From NCBI GenBank assembly GCA_943912255.1, contig CALTTP010000002.1, forward strand, positions 62,001-126,000: a stretch of 64,000 bases of DNA. Reading direction: 5' to 3'. This document shows, piece by piece, positions 7,963 through 16,749 of the stretch. The notes under the pieces were generated by a model that saw nothing but the letters and a program-made list of their open reading frames with translations, was not told the origin of the DNA and did not search any database. The stretch is from an uncultured Peptoniphilaceae bacterium (GTDB lineage Bacteria; Bacillota; Clostridia; Tissierellales; Peptoniphilaceae). Both the position numbers and the translations under genes were made by a program. How positions within the stretch are numbered: the stretch's first letter is position 1; each line of letters begins with the position of its first letter.

Positions 7963-8916
7963 TTGAGGCACTACCCTCTTATCTTAGTGGATTTCTTAGA
8001 TTATATTGAGACGATAAAAGGTCGTTCTCCTTCTACTACAAGAGAATATGGATATAATATCTCGAATTTTTTAAAATTCATCGTATATCGATTTAATATG
8101 GATAAATTTAAAAGAGAAGAAATTTCAGAAATTGATATTAAAGATTTTCCTGAAGATTATTATAAGAAAATTGAGTTATCAGATCTACATGCTTACTTAG
8201 CCTATACGGATAGATATAAAAATAATTCAACTACTACTAGAGCTCGTACTGCTTCTAGTTTAAGGACATTTTTTGATTATCTTTTTAAAATTAGAAAATT
8301 GATAGAGATGGATCCAGCTCATAACTTAGAAAGTCCGACCATTCAAAAGAAAAATCCAGTCTATCTTACTTTAGAGGAATCTAAAAGACTTATAAATGCT
8401 GTTTACAAAGAAGAAAATGAATTTGACAAGAAGAGAGATTTAGCGATCATAATGCTATTTCTCAATTGTGGTCTTCGTCTAAATGAACTTACAAATATAA
8501 AGTTAACTGATTTCAAAGAAGATACTTTGACAGTAGTTGGTAAAGGTAATAAAGAAAGGACTATATATTTAAATACAGTTTGCAATAAGGCTATTGATGA
8601 CTATTTAAAGATTAGACCAGATATCGAAGACCCCTATCTCTTTATAAGCAATAGAAATAGTAAAATTAGTAATAGAACTGTACAAAGAAGAGTAGATCAC
8701 TATTTAGAATTGGCTGGTTTGGATACTAAAGTTTTTTCTGTTCACAAACTTAGACACACTGCCGCTACTTTAATGTATAAGTATGGAAATGTAGACATCC
8801 TATTATTAAAAGAAATTCTAGGTCATGAAAATGTATCTACTACCCAGATTTATACTCATGTTGATGATCAAGGCCTTCGAGATGCAGTATCAAAAAATCC
8901 ATTAAATAACTTATAG
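7963..8916 (+). CDS. Tyrosine recombinase, XerC/XerD type
   Basis: A site-specific recombinase of Xer size (317 residues from the chosen start). An N-terminal SAM-like core-binding domain (to about residue 110) precedes a catalytic domain with the full set of residues: Arg in CGLRLNEL, Lys in GKGNKERTIYL, His and Arg in HKLRHTAATLM, and His then Tyr in LGHENVSTTQIYTH. Xer proteins resolve chromosome dimers. An alternative is an integrase of a lost element, but the size and lone setting favour Xer. TTG 7963 is preferred because AAGGTGAT lies just upstream; the in-frame GTG at 7954 is part of that site. Convergent with the LysM gene. Confidence 0.85.
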   Translation: MRHYPLILVDFLDYIETIKGRSPSTTREYGYNISNFLKFIVYRFNMDKFKREEISEIDIKDFPEDYYKKIELSDLHAYLAYTDRYKNNSTTTRARTASSLRTFFDYLFKIRKLIEMDPAHNLESPTIQKKNPVYLTLEESKRLINAVYKEENEFDKKRDLAIIMLFLNCGLRLNELTNIKLTDFKEDTLTVVGKGNKERTIYLNTVCNKAIDDYLKIRPDIEDPYLFISNRNSKISNRTVQRRVDHYLELAGLDTKVFSVHKLRHTAATLMYKYGNVDILLLKEILGHENVSTTQIYTHVDDQGLRDAVSKNPLNNL

Positions 8917-8943
8917 CGACTCCTATTTAGGAATCGCTATAAG
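8910..8943. terminator. Long hairpin shared by two convergent stop codons
   Basis: CTTATAGCGACTCCTA pairs with TAGGAATCGCTATAAG around a two-base centre, with one mismatch. The stop codons of the recombinase (+) and the LysM gene (-) both fall inside the stem. There is no clear T-run on either side, so it may act as an mRNA 3'-end barrier rather than a classic terminator. Confidence 0.55.
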
Positions 8944-9216
8944 TTGTCCTGGATATATTGTTGAATCTTCAAGCTGGTTAACTCTTATAATTTCATCTAC
9001 TAATTCTCTAATATCCCCTCTATAATTTGTCTCTTCAGCAATATCCCATACAGTTTGAGAATATTTTACGGTATAATTACTGTAAAGAGGTTTCTCTTGA
9101 TTACCTTTTGATAGTGTATATTTAAAAATCAGTAAAATTAGTGCTGCAGCTATTAATATTAATGTAGTTATTCCAAAAAAGAATCGAAATTTATTTACTA
9201 TTTTATATTTTTTCAT
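8923..9216 (-). CDS. yneA: LysM-domain SOS cell-division suppressor, YneA type
   Basis: This 97-residue protein has a short cytoplasmic N-terminus, one membrane helix (about residues 13-31) and an outside LysM domain (about 49-96, ending in YPGQLIAIPK). That is the architecture of YneA, which delays division during DNA damage in Bacillus. Like yneA it is divergent from lexA. Its promoter (TTGACA, 17 bases, TATTAT) contains one LexA box in the spacer and has others on each side. The ATG has a strong GGAGG. Name assigned from architecture plus synteny; sequence identity to YneA is not strong by eye. Confidence 0.85.
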   Translation of the reverse strand: MKKYKIVNKFRFFFGITTLILIAAALILLIFKYTLSKGNQEKPLYSNYTVKYSQTVWDIAEETNYRGDIRELVDEIIRVNQLEDSTIYPGQLIAIPK

Positions 9217-9225
9217 GATTTCCTC

Positions 9226-9320
9226 CGTTCATATGTTCGATTTAATTATATAATACCGAACATTTGAACAATTGTCAACTATTTCGAACATATTTTCTAA
9301 AATGTCAGAACTTATGTTTG
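9226..9320. promoter_or_regulatory. Cluster of four LexA (SOS) boxes
   Basis: Measured against the Firmicute consensus CGAACATATGTTCG: 9226-9239 (CGAACATATGAACG on the minus strand, 12 of 14), 9257-9270 (CGAACATTTGAACA, 10 of 14), 9285-9298 (CGAACATATTTTCT, 12 of 14), 9307-9320 (AGAACTTATGTTTG, 11 of 14). They cover both divergent promoters, so LexA should repress its own gene and the yneA-like gene together. Confidence 0.8.
9250..9278 (-). promoter_or_regulatory. Sigma-A promoter of the yneA-like gene
   Basis: On the minus strand: TTGACA (9278-9273), a 17-base spacer, TATTAT (9255-9250). The LexA box at 9257-9270 lies wholly in the spacer. Confidence 0.85.
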
Positions 9321-9346
9321 TTTTTGTCAGAAAACTATGTTATACT
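9318..9346 (+). promoter_or_regulatory. Promoter of lexA with extended -10
   Basis: TTGTTT at 9318-9323, a 17-base spacer and TATACT at 9341-9346 preceded by TG (extended -10). The -35 overlaps the LexA box at 9307-9320. Confidence 0.7.
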
Positions 9347-9367
9347 TTAATAAAGTGAGGTGTTCCC

Positions 9368-9988
9368 ATGTATGACGATTTAAATGAAAAACAGATTATT
9401 CTTTTAGATTTTTTAAAAGAATTTATAAAATTAAAGGGGTATCCCCCATCTTATAGAGAAATAATTGATGAGATAAAAGTCATAAAATCAACATCTACCA
9501 TCAATTCATATATAATACAATTGGAGAAAAAGGGATATGTTCGAAGAGATCCTTCTAAAAATAGAGCTCTTGAAATCATAGACCTAGATTCATATATTTC
9601 AGAAACTAAAAAAGAGACTTTTGATATCCCCATAATTGGGAAGGTAACTGCTGGTGAACCGATTCTCGCAGTTGAAAATATTGAAGATACTTTTCCTCTA
9701 CCTTTAGAATATGCCAGTAAAGGAGAGCTTTTTATATTAAATGTATCTGGGGAGTCCATGATTGAGGCTGGTATATTAGATGGAGATAAAATAGTTGTTA
9801 GAAAGCAAAATACAGCAGAAAATGGCGACATTGTAGTTGCCCTATTAGATGATTCTGCAACTGTGAAGAGATACTTTAAACATAAGGACCATATAGAGTT
9901 ACGTCCAGAAAATTCCAGTATGTATCCTATTATAACCAAAGATGTAAATGTTCTTGGTAAAGTAATAGGTCTATTTAGAGAAATATAG
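9368..9988 (+). CDS. lexA: LexA SOS repressor
   Basis: LexA represses DNA-damage genes and cuts itself when bound to RecA filaments. The 206-residue protein has a winged helix-turn-helix (residues 1-70, with GYPPSYREI), the Ala-Gly cleavage site in VTAGEPILAV near residue 97, and an S24 peptidase domain. The catalytic Ser is in VSGESMIEAGI (near 131) and the catalytic Lys in DSATVKRYF (near 168). All essential residues are present. The start is ATG with GAGGTG. Probable targets in the window are lexA, the yneA-like gene and dinB. Confidence 0.97.
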   Translation: MYDDLNEKQIILLDFLKEFIKLKGYPPSYREIIDEIKVIKSTSTINSYIIQLEKKGYVRRDPSKNRALEIIDLDSYISETKKETFDIPIIGKVTAGEPILAVENIEDTFPLPLEYASKGELFILNVSGESMIEAGILDGDKIVVRKQNTAENGDIVVALLDDSATVKRYFKHKDHIELRPENSSMYPIITKDVNVLGKVIGLFREI

Positions 9989-10017
9989 ATAGGGATTGAA
10001 TCCACTATCTATATTTT
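9985..10017. terminator. Terminator between lexA and ynbB (convergent)
   Basis: ATAGATAG at 9985 pairs with CTATCTAT before 10012; GGATTGAATCC forms an inner hairpin. ATTTTTATTTT follows on the plus strand. It overlaps the last codons of both genes, so it may serve both directions. Confidence 0.7.
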
Positions 10018-11295
10018 TATTTTATCCAATTTTAAAAAAGTATTTAAGACTTCCATAAGCGCCAATTTACATTGATAAAAGTTAAGCCCTCCTTGATAGT
10101 ATGCTACATAAGGTTCTCTTAAAGGACCATCTGCAGAAATTTCAATGGAAGAACCGTCTATAAAGGATCCTGAAGCCATTATAACCTTATCAGTATATCC
10201 AGGCATGTCCCAAGGATATGGCGTAACAAATGAATCTACTACAGAGGCTTTTTGAATACTTCTACAAAATTCCACTACTAATTCCTCGTCCTCAAATTGA
10301 ATAGCTTCAATTATATCAAATCTTTCTTTGGAAGAGTTTGGAAAAGTCTTATATCCTAGTTTTTCAAAGGCAGCAGCAAATAATAATGCTCCTTTTAAAG
10401 CTTCCATGGTGATTTTAGGGGCAAAATATAACCCTTGAAGAGTTGTACGTGTAGTGCCAAAAGTTAAACCTGTTTCTTTCCCTAAACCCGGCGCAGTAAG
10501 CCTTAAAGAAATTCGGTTAATAAGTTCATTTGTACCAACGATATACCCACCACTTAAGGCTATTCCCCCTCCAGGATTTTTTATTAAAGACCCAACTGTA
10601 AGGTCAGCTCCACAATCAGAAGGTTCATTTTTTTGCGTAAACTCTCCATAACAGTTATCTACCATTATCAATATTCGTGAATCTAGTTTTTTAATTGTAC
10701 TAATGGCCTCTTTAATTTGCTCTAAAGTTAAAGCATCTCTTAGGCTATATCCTGTGGACCTTTGAATCATTACAAGTTTTGGAGTTCTATTTTTTATTTC
10801 TTTAACTATATTATCTAAATCTATATAACCGTTAGGCAAAAGATCTATTTTATCATAGTCTATTCCAAGCTCTAAAAGGGTTCCCTCCCTTGATCCTTCA
10901 ATGCCTATAACCTGTCTTAAGGTATCATATGGATCCCCATTTATAGAAAGCAATCTGTCTCCAGGCAATAATGTCCCTTGTAAAGCTAGTGCTAAGGCAT
11001 GGGTTCCAGAGGCTATATTTGGCCTTACTAAAGCATCTTCAGTATTAAATACTCTTTTAAAAATCTCTTCAACTTTATCTCTACCAGGATCTCCGTAGCC
11101 ATATCCAGTAGTCCAATTAAAATCTGATGCTGATAATTTACTTTCCTGCATAGATTTAACAATTTTAAGGAGATTATATTCCTCTATTTCCTTTAGCTTA
11201 TTGAACCTTGGTGTAAGTTGTTCCTCTAAATCGTTGACAAAATCTATTACCTTATGGTCAATCTCAAACACTTCTTTGTAAAATTCTCTATTCAT
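10009..11295 (-). CDS. ynbB: YnbB-type PLP-dependent protein (aluminium resistance / methionine gamma-lyase-like)
   Basis: A fold-type I PLP enzyme-like protein of 428 residues from the family labelled aluminium resistance protein or methionine gamma-lyase family; the real reaction is not established. Visible are RPNIASGTHALALALQG near residue 97 (cofactor-binding turn), MVDNCYGEF near 213 and SLIKNPGGGIALSGGY near 236, whose Lys is the likely PLP site. The ATG has GAGGGATATTT upstream and overlaps the miaA stop codon by 8 bases. The pairing miaA-ynbB is common in Firmicutes. It is the last gene of the mutS-mutL-miaA operon. Confidence 0.85.
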   Translation of the reverse strand: MNREFYKEVFEIDHKVIDFVNDLEEQLTPRFNKLKEIEEYNLLKIVKSMQESKLSASDFNWTTGYGYGDPGRDKVEEIFKRVFNTEDALVRPNIASGTHALALALQGTLLPGDRLLSINGDPYDTLRQVIGIEGSREGTLLELGIDYDKIDLLPNGYIDLDNIVKEIKNRTPKLVMIQRSTGYSLRDALTLEQIKEAISTIKKLDSRILIMVDNCYGEFTQKNEPSDCGADLTVGSLIKNPGGGIALSGGYIVGTNELINRISLRLTAPGLGKETGLTFGTTRTTLQGLYFAPKITMEALKGALLFAAAFEKLGYKTFPNSSKERFDIIEAIQFEDEELVVEFCRSIQKASVVDSFVTPYPWDMPGYTDKVIMASGSFIDGSSIEISADGPLREPYVAYYQGGLNFYQCKLALMEVLNTFLKLDKIKI

Positions 11296-12214
11296 AAATA
11301 TCCCTCAAAATATCATTGGAAATTCTTCCAAAATCATAATCGTATTCTTCTATATCCAACCAAATAATTCTACTATCTCTGCGAAACCATGTATATTGTC
11401 GTTTAGCTAAACGTCTAGAATTTCTTTTTAATAACATGACCATTTCATCAAAATCAGTTTTTCCATTAAGATAATCGATGACTTCTTTATATCCTATAGC
11501 CTTAAAGGCAACTATATTTTCATCATAGAAATCGAGCAAATTTTTAACTTCATCTATTAATCCTGAATCTATCATTTCATCTACCCTATTATTAATACGA
11601 TCATATAGATTTTTTCTAGTTTCATGAAGACAATAGATATGGAAGTCATAATCTTTGTTTTCTTTTCTAAAGTTCTTACTGTCTTGAGAGTACAGTCTAC
11701 CGTTACTATGATAATATTCTAAAGCTCTTATGACTCTTTTTACATTATTTGGATCTATTGTTTTTAAAGAATCAGGATCAACTTTATTTAACTTATCTAA
11801 GATGGGATTTATCCCTTGAGAATTATAAATTTCCCACAATTTATCTCTATATTCTTCATCAGGTTCACTTTTACCAAATTCTAAATCATATACAATAGAG
11901 TTAATATATAAACCAGTTCCTCCAACTACAATTGGCATTTTTTCTTCGTTTAAAAGGTTATTTATAATTTTCAAAGAATCTTTTTGAAAGTTGGAAACAT
12001 TGTATTCCTGATTGGGATTAACAATATCAATTAAATGATGTTTAATTTTTTTTTGAATCTCAACATCAACTTTGGCAGTTCCAATATCCATTCCCCTATA
12101 TATTTGCATCGAATCTGCAGAAATTATTTCCGTTTTTAAAATATTAGCTAAGATAATAGATAATTTTGTTTTACCAACTCCTGTTGGTCCTACAATTAAT
12201 AAAACGTCTTTCAT
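11288..12214 (-). CDS. miaA: tRNA dimethylallyltransferase
   Basis: MiaA adds a dimethylallyl group to A37 of tRNAs that read codons starting with U; MiaB, encoded upstream in the same operon, then methylthiolates it. The 308-residue protein has the P-loop GPTGVGKTKLS at residues 8-18, SADSMQIYRGMDIGTAK near 34, GGTGLYI near 98 and the DWFR-like YTWFRRD near 285. The start ATG directly follows the mutL stop codon, with GAGGA upstream. Length and motifs are normal. Confidence 0.97.
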   Translation of the reverse strand: MKDVLLIVGPTGVGKTKLSIILANILKTEIISADSMQIYRGMDIGTAKVDVEIQKKIKHHLIDIVNPNQEYNVSNFQKDSLKIINNLLNEEKMPIVVGGTGLYINSIVYDLEFGKSEPDEEYRDKLWEIYNSQGINPILDKLNKVDPDSLKTIDPNNVKRVIRALEYYHSNGRLYSQDSKNFRKENKDYDFHIYCLHETRKNLYDRINNRVDEMIDSGLIDEVKNLLDFYDENIVAFKAIGYKEVIDYLNGKTDFDEMVMLLKRNSRRLAKRQYTWFRRDSRIIWLDIEEYDYDFGRISNDILRDIYE

Positions 12215-14143
12215 TTATTTAATCCTCAAAAATAATTTTTCTAATTCAGTTTTGGAAATTTCTACTATAGTTGGTCTACCATGGGGACATGTCAAAGGGT
12301 TATTGCATTTTAACAATTGATCCAATAGACCTTTAATTTCTAAAGACGACATTTGATCTCCCGATTTTATAGCTGCTTTACAAGACATTCTAATAATTTT
12401 GTTCAATATTTCAGAATCTGTTACACTATCTTTATCGACTACTAGCCTATCCAATATATTTATAAACAAATCCTTAGTCTTAGGTAAGTCTAAAATATCT
12501 GGCAGTCCTCTAATAATTAGAGTATCATCACTAAATAAGTCAATTTCAAATCCTAAGTCGTAAAATATTTCCTTATATTCTTTAAAAGCGTATATCTCTT
12601 CACTATTTACATTTACCAAAATTGGACTTAGCAATTGCTGACTAACAACTTCTTTAGTATTATATTTTGATAGAAATTTTTCAAATTGAATACGTTCATG
12701 AGCAGCGTGTTGATCCATTAAAATCAATTTACTTTCTGAAAGAGATTCAAAGATATTATAAGTCTTAAATATGGTACCAATATAATTATAGGAGTTTAAA
12801 GTTTCTTTTTTCTCGTCAAAATAACTAATTGAACTGATTTCTACATCATCTTCATCCTCTAGTTCAATATTGCTTTCAGCTTCATCAGTATTTTTTGAAA
12901 GACCCATAATATTAGTATTATCTGGATTGTTTTTGATATTAAAACCAGATGTGCTTAAATCCCTTTTTAAATTCAAATCAGATTCAAGTAAGCTATCTTC
13001 ACTTTTACTATGATCATATTCATTAGAGCCTTCGAAAATTGATGAAAAATCAGTTGAAGAATCAAAAGTGGCTTTCGTAATAATATCTTTTAAGTCTTCA
13101 TCATATAATTTTTTATTTTCTGAATCTCTAACCCTTTCAATAGATAAGTTTAAAAGATTCCTATTCTCTTGCAAAATTTTTGGTATATTAGTCTTTAAGG
13201 AGTTATTTAATTCGTCTAAAATAACTATAGATACCTTTTCTTTATTTGGATGTATATTTACATCCACTAAGTTAGGATTTAAATCAACAAATAGTTGAAA
13301 AGCTGGAAATCTTCCATTTGGAATTAAAGATCCATAAGATTTTTCTACAACATTTGATATATCAGTATTCTTTACATATCTACCATTGATATATATAAAT
13401 TCCATAGATCTATTGGACCTATAGTATCGATTATTGCTAATAAATCCAGTTATTTTAAAATTCTTTTCTGCTAAATCCACTTCCACCAAATCTTTTGTAA
13501 ATTCAACTCCAAATAGTTCAGTTAGATTTGATTTAAGCCCCCCATTAGCAATAGTCCTAAAAACTTCCTTGTGGTCTTTTATATAGGTAAAACCTATATT
13601 ATAATTTCCTATAGCAAGTCGGTACATCATTGAAGTTATCTTATTTGCTTCAGATGTGGCGGAATTGAGAAATCTTTTTCTTACAGGGATATTGTAAAAT
13701 AAGTCCTTAACAATAATTGTAGTTCCTGTATTTTTACCAATAACTGTACTATTAATTAGTTTAGAATCTTCAAAACTAAAAGCGTGTCCTATTTCTTCTT
13801 CTTTAGTTTTTGTCTCTATAGTAGTTTTTGAAATTGAAGTTATACTAGCTAAAGCTTCACCCCTAAATCCTAAAGAGACTATATTATACAAGTCATTGAA
13901 ATTGTCAAGTTTTGATGTGGCGTGTCGGGCAACTGCCAATTCCACTTCGGAACTAGGAATTCCCTTGCCGTTATCAGCTACCTTTATAAAATCTAGGCCT
14001 CCATCGGAAATCTCAACTTTAATATCCGTAGAACCTGCATCAATAGAATTCTCAACTAATTCTTTAACAACAGAAAAAGGACGTTCTATAACTTCTCCTG
14101 CTGCTATTTTTTGAATGGTTTCTTTAGAAAGTAATTTAATCAT
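12215..14143 (-). CDS. mutL: DNA mismatch repair protein MutL (endonuclease type)
   Basis: MutL links MutS mismatch recognition to strand removal. The 642-residue protein has the GHKL ATPase motifs ELVENSIDAGS, DNGKGIP and GFRGEALASI in its first 105 residues. A poorly conserved acidic linker runs over about 350-450. The C-terminal domain contains the nicking-endonuclease signature DQHAAHERIQFE plus ACKAAIKSGD and the final CPHGRPT zinc/metal site. The latent nuclease is therefore expected, as in bacteria without MutH. Nine bases separate it from mutS. Confidence 0.97.
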   Translation of the reverse strand: MIKLLSKETIQKIAAGEVIERPFSVVKELVENSIDAGSTDIKVEISDGGLDFIKVADNGKGIPSSEVELAVARHATSKLDNFNDLYNIVSLGFRGEALASITSISKTTIETKTKEEEIGHAFSFEDSKLINSTVIGKNTGTTIIVKDLFYNIPVRKRFLNSATSEANKITSMMYRLAIGNYNIGFTYIKDHKEVFRTIANGGLKSNLTELFGVEFTKDLVEVDLAEKNFKITGFISNNRYYRSNRSMEFIYINGRYVKNTDISNVVEKSYGSLIPNGRFPAFQLFVDLNPNLVDVNIHPNKEKVSIVILDELNNSLKTNIPKILQENRNLLNLSIERVRDSENKKLYDEDLKDIITKATFDSSTDFSSIFEGSNEYDHSKSEDSLLESDLNLKRDLSTSGFNIKNNPDNTNIMGLSKNTDEAESNIELEDEDDVEISSISYFDEKKETLNSYNYIGTIFKTYNIFESLSESKLILMDQHAAHERIQFEKFLSKYNTKEVVSQQLLSPILVNVNSEEIYAFKEYKEIFYDLGFEIDLFSDDTLIIRGLPDILDLPKTKDLFINILDRLVVDKDSVTDSEILNKIIRMSCKAAIKSGDQMSSLEIKGLLDQLLKCNNPLTCPHGRPTIVEISKTELEKLFLRIK

Positions 14144-14151
14144 ATATTCAC

Positions 14152-16740
14152 CTACAATTTCTTAGCATCTTTAACTATTTTATCTAACAAATTCATAGAT
14201 TCTATTGGGGATAATAGATTTATATCAATGTCTCTAAGCTCATCAATTAATCTATTTTTTTCTTTGTCATTAGAATTTTCTTCATCTTTTCTAAATAAAG
14301 ATTCTTCATAATCCCCTTTAGTAAGGGTTTCATTTTTCTCTATGGCATTTAGTATCTTTTGAGCTCTACTAGTTAATTCTAAAGGGAGTCCGGCTATTTT
14401 AGCAACCTCAATTCCGTAAGATTTGTCCGTCTTTCCTTTTACAATTTTTCTTAGAAAAACAATTCCATCTTTATTCTCTTGAATTTTTACCTGTAAATTT
14501 ATAACATTAGAAAGTTTTTCTTCTAAATCCGTTAACTCATGATAATGAGTAGCAAATAAAGTTTTAGCACCTATATTTTTACTGATGTATTCTACTACTG
14601 CCCAAGCTATGCTCATGCCGTCATAGGTACTAGTTCCTCTACCAACCTCATCTAAAATAAGTAAACTGTCTTTAGTCGAGTTTTTTATAATATTGCTCAC
14701 TTCATTCATCTCTACCATAAAAGTACTTTCACCTTTATATAGATTGTCGGAAGCTCCAATTCTAGTAAAGATTTTATCTACTATACCTATATTAGCCGAG
14801 TCAGCTGGAACAAAAGAACCAATTTGTGCCATAATAACAATTAAAGCAATCTGTCTTAAGTAAGTGGATTTACCACTCATATTAGGGCCTGTTAATATTT
14901 GTATATCATTGGATCCAGAGCCTATAAGGGAGTCATTTCGTATAAAATTTTCTAATCCAATTGATTTTTCAACGATTGGATGTCTTCCACCATTTATTTG
15001 GATTAACCCAATATTGTTTATATTTGGTTTGACATATTTATCTTCATAGGCTACCTTAGCTAAAGAATTGTAAACATCAAGATCGGCTATTATAGCAGTT
15101 GCTAGTTTTATACGTTCAATACAATTAAGTATTTTATCTCTTATCTTATTGAAAATCTCATATTCCAACTCTACAATTTCAGAATCGGAACTTAAAATCA
15201 TATTTTGTATATTAATAAGCTCTTCTGTTACAAATCTTTCAGAATTTGTTAGAGTTTGCTTTTTTTCAAAATAGCTGGGAACATATTTTAAATTTCCCTT
15301 TGTAACATCTAAAAAATAACCTAACTTTTTGTTAAATACAACTTTTATATTTTTAATTCCCGTTTCTTCTTTTAACTTTACTTCATACTCTACTAATTTC
15401 TTCTTACCTTCTACCCTATTATTTCGTACTTGGTCTAAATCTTTGTTAAATCCTATCTTTATAATATTTCCCTCAGTTATTTGTAAAGGAGGTTCTTCAA
15501 CAATTGAATTTTCAATTAAGTTATAAATATCTTCTAAAGTATCTAAATTAAGTACAATTCTTTTAAGGGTGTCTTCATCGCTATTTAATAATAGACTTTT
15601 TAATTCTGGCAGTTTTTTTATAGAAATTTTTAGTGCTAAAAGATCTCTGGCATTAGCTCTCCCATAGGATAACTTACCTACTAATCGTTCTAAATCGTAG
15701 ATTTCATTCATTAGTAGTGTTAATCTATCTTGTAATTCTCTATTATTATATAAAGATTCAACAATTTCCTGCCTTTGAATAATATTTTTTCTATCCATAA
15801 GTGGTCTTTCAAGGTAGCTGTGAAGTAACCTAGCCCCCATAGATGTATTTGTCTTATTTAAAATGGAATATAGAGAGCCCTTTTTAGAATTATTCATTAG
15901 GTTTTTATGGATTTCCAGATTTATAATTGTATGAGAGTCGATATTCAAATATCTATCGATTTCAAAGTAATAAGCATTTTTTATATGGTCCAAGTTTTCA
16001 TTTCTAAAACTATAAATATAATTTAGTATCATACCTAGGGAGTTAAAATCTACTAAGTCATCTCTATTTGAACTGACTTCTCTCTTTTTCAGTATCTCTT
16101 CATTTTCTGATTTGGAAATTAAATCTACTTTTGTCAAGGTAATAGAATTTAACTCTGCCATGGTATTTAGAAAATTAGTATTTATTATATCACTGTCATT
16201 GAAAATCAACTCGGAAGGTTGAATTTTTATTATTTCATTTTCTATCTTTTTTTCCACTTCTTTTAAATTTGAAAATCTTACTTTAGTAAAATGAATATTA
16301 CCATCTAGTACATCACAATAGCTTAAAGTAATATTTTTATCATTCAAGGAAATGGACATTAAATAGTTGTGATTTGAGGGATCTCCCCCTTCTTGATTCA
16401 CTATGGTTCCTGGTGTAACTTTTTCAATAATTCCTCTTTTAACTATTCCCTTTGCCTTTTTAGGATCTTCAAGTTGTTCACAAATAGCAACTTTATAACC
16501 CTTTTCTACTAATTTGGCTATATAGGTGTCAGCAACGTGATAAGGTACTCCACACATTGGAGATTTTTGATTATTTCCACAATCCCGTTGAGTTAAAGCT
16601 ATTTCCAATTCTTTAGATGCTATAATAGCATCATCAAAGAACATCTCATAAAAATCTCCTAAACGGAAAAAGACTATACAATCCTTATTTTGATTTTTTA
16701 CTTCCATATATTGTTGCATCATTGGAGTTAGATTTTTCAT
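14152..16740 (-). CDS. mutS: DNA mismatch repair protein MutS
   Basis: The 862-residue mismatch sensor is of full length. The N-terminal mismatch-binding motif is GDFYEMFFDD near residue 28, followed by connector, lever and clamp domains. The ATPase has Walker A GPNMSGKSTYLRQ near 619, LDEVGRGTSTYDG near 696 and ATHYHEL near 729. After an ordinary MutS core, the C-terminal tail (about residues 800-862) is charged and should include the tetramer/beta-clamp region. Start ATG with GGGTGATA. Located between miaB and mutL in one operon. Confidence 0.98.
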   Translation of the reverse strand: MKNLTPMMQQYMEVKNQNKDCIVFFRLGDFYEMFFDDAIIASKELEIALTQRDCGNNQKSPMCGVPYHVADTYIAKLVEKGYKVAICEQLEDPKKAKGIVKRGIIEKVTPGTIVNQEGGDPSNHNYLMSISLNDKNITLSYCDVLDGNIHFTKVRFSNLKEVEKKIENEIIKIQPSELIFNDSDIINTNFLNTMAELNSITLTKVDLISKSENEEILKKREVSSNRDDLVDFNSLGMILNYIYSFRNENLDHIKNAYYFEIDRYLNIDSHTIINLEIHKNLMNNSKKGSLYSILNKTNTSMGARLLHSYLERPLMDRKNIIQRQEIVESLYNNRELQDRLTLLMNEIYDLERLVGKLSYGRANARDLLALKISIKKLPELKSLLLNSDEDTLKRIVLNLDTLEDIYNLIENSIVEEPPLQITEGNIIKIGFNKDLDQVRNNRVEGKKKLVEYEVKLKEETGIKNIKVVFNKKLGYFLDVTKGNLKYVPSYFEKKQTLTNSERFVTEELINIQNMILSSDSEIVELEYEIFNKIRDKILNCIERIKLATAIIADLDVYNSLAKVAYEDKYVKPNINNIGLIQINGGRHPIVEKSIGLENFIRNDSLIGSGSNDIQILTGPNMSGKSTYLRQIALIVIMAQIGSFVPADSANIGIVDKIFTRIGASDNLYKGESTFMVEMNEVSNIIKNSTKDSLLILDEVGRGTSTYDGMSIAWAVVEYISKNIGAKTLFATHYHELTDLEEKLSNVINLQVKIQENKDGIVFLRKIVKGKTDKSYGIEVAKIAGLPLELTSRAQKILNAIEKNETLTKGDYEESLFRKDEENSNDKEKNRLIDELRDIDINLLSPIESMNLLDKIVKDAKKL

Positions 16741-16749
16741 TTTATCACC

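Noticed and set aside
7963..8916. Tyrosine recombinase as part of an integron or mobile element
   Set aside because: No attachment repeats, cargo genes or integron-specific insert are seen; length and motifs fit a Xer housekeeping protein. The LexA-like fossil nearby leaves some doubt.
9451..10005. 184-codon open frame antisense to lexA
   Set aside because: Shadow of lexA codon structure; no ribosome site, and it runs through the terminator.
10454..11098. Plus-strand frames within ynbB
   Set aside because: They lie antisense to a well-supported gene, are Pro/Ser-rich and have no ribosome site.
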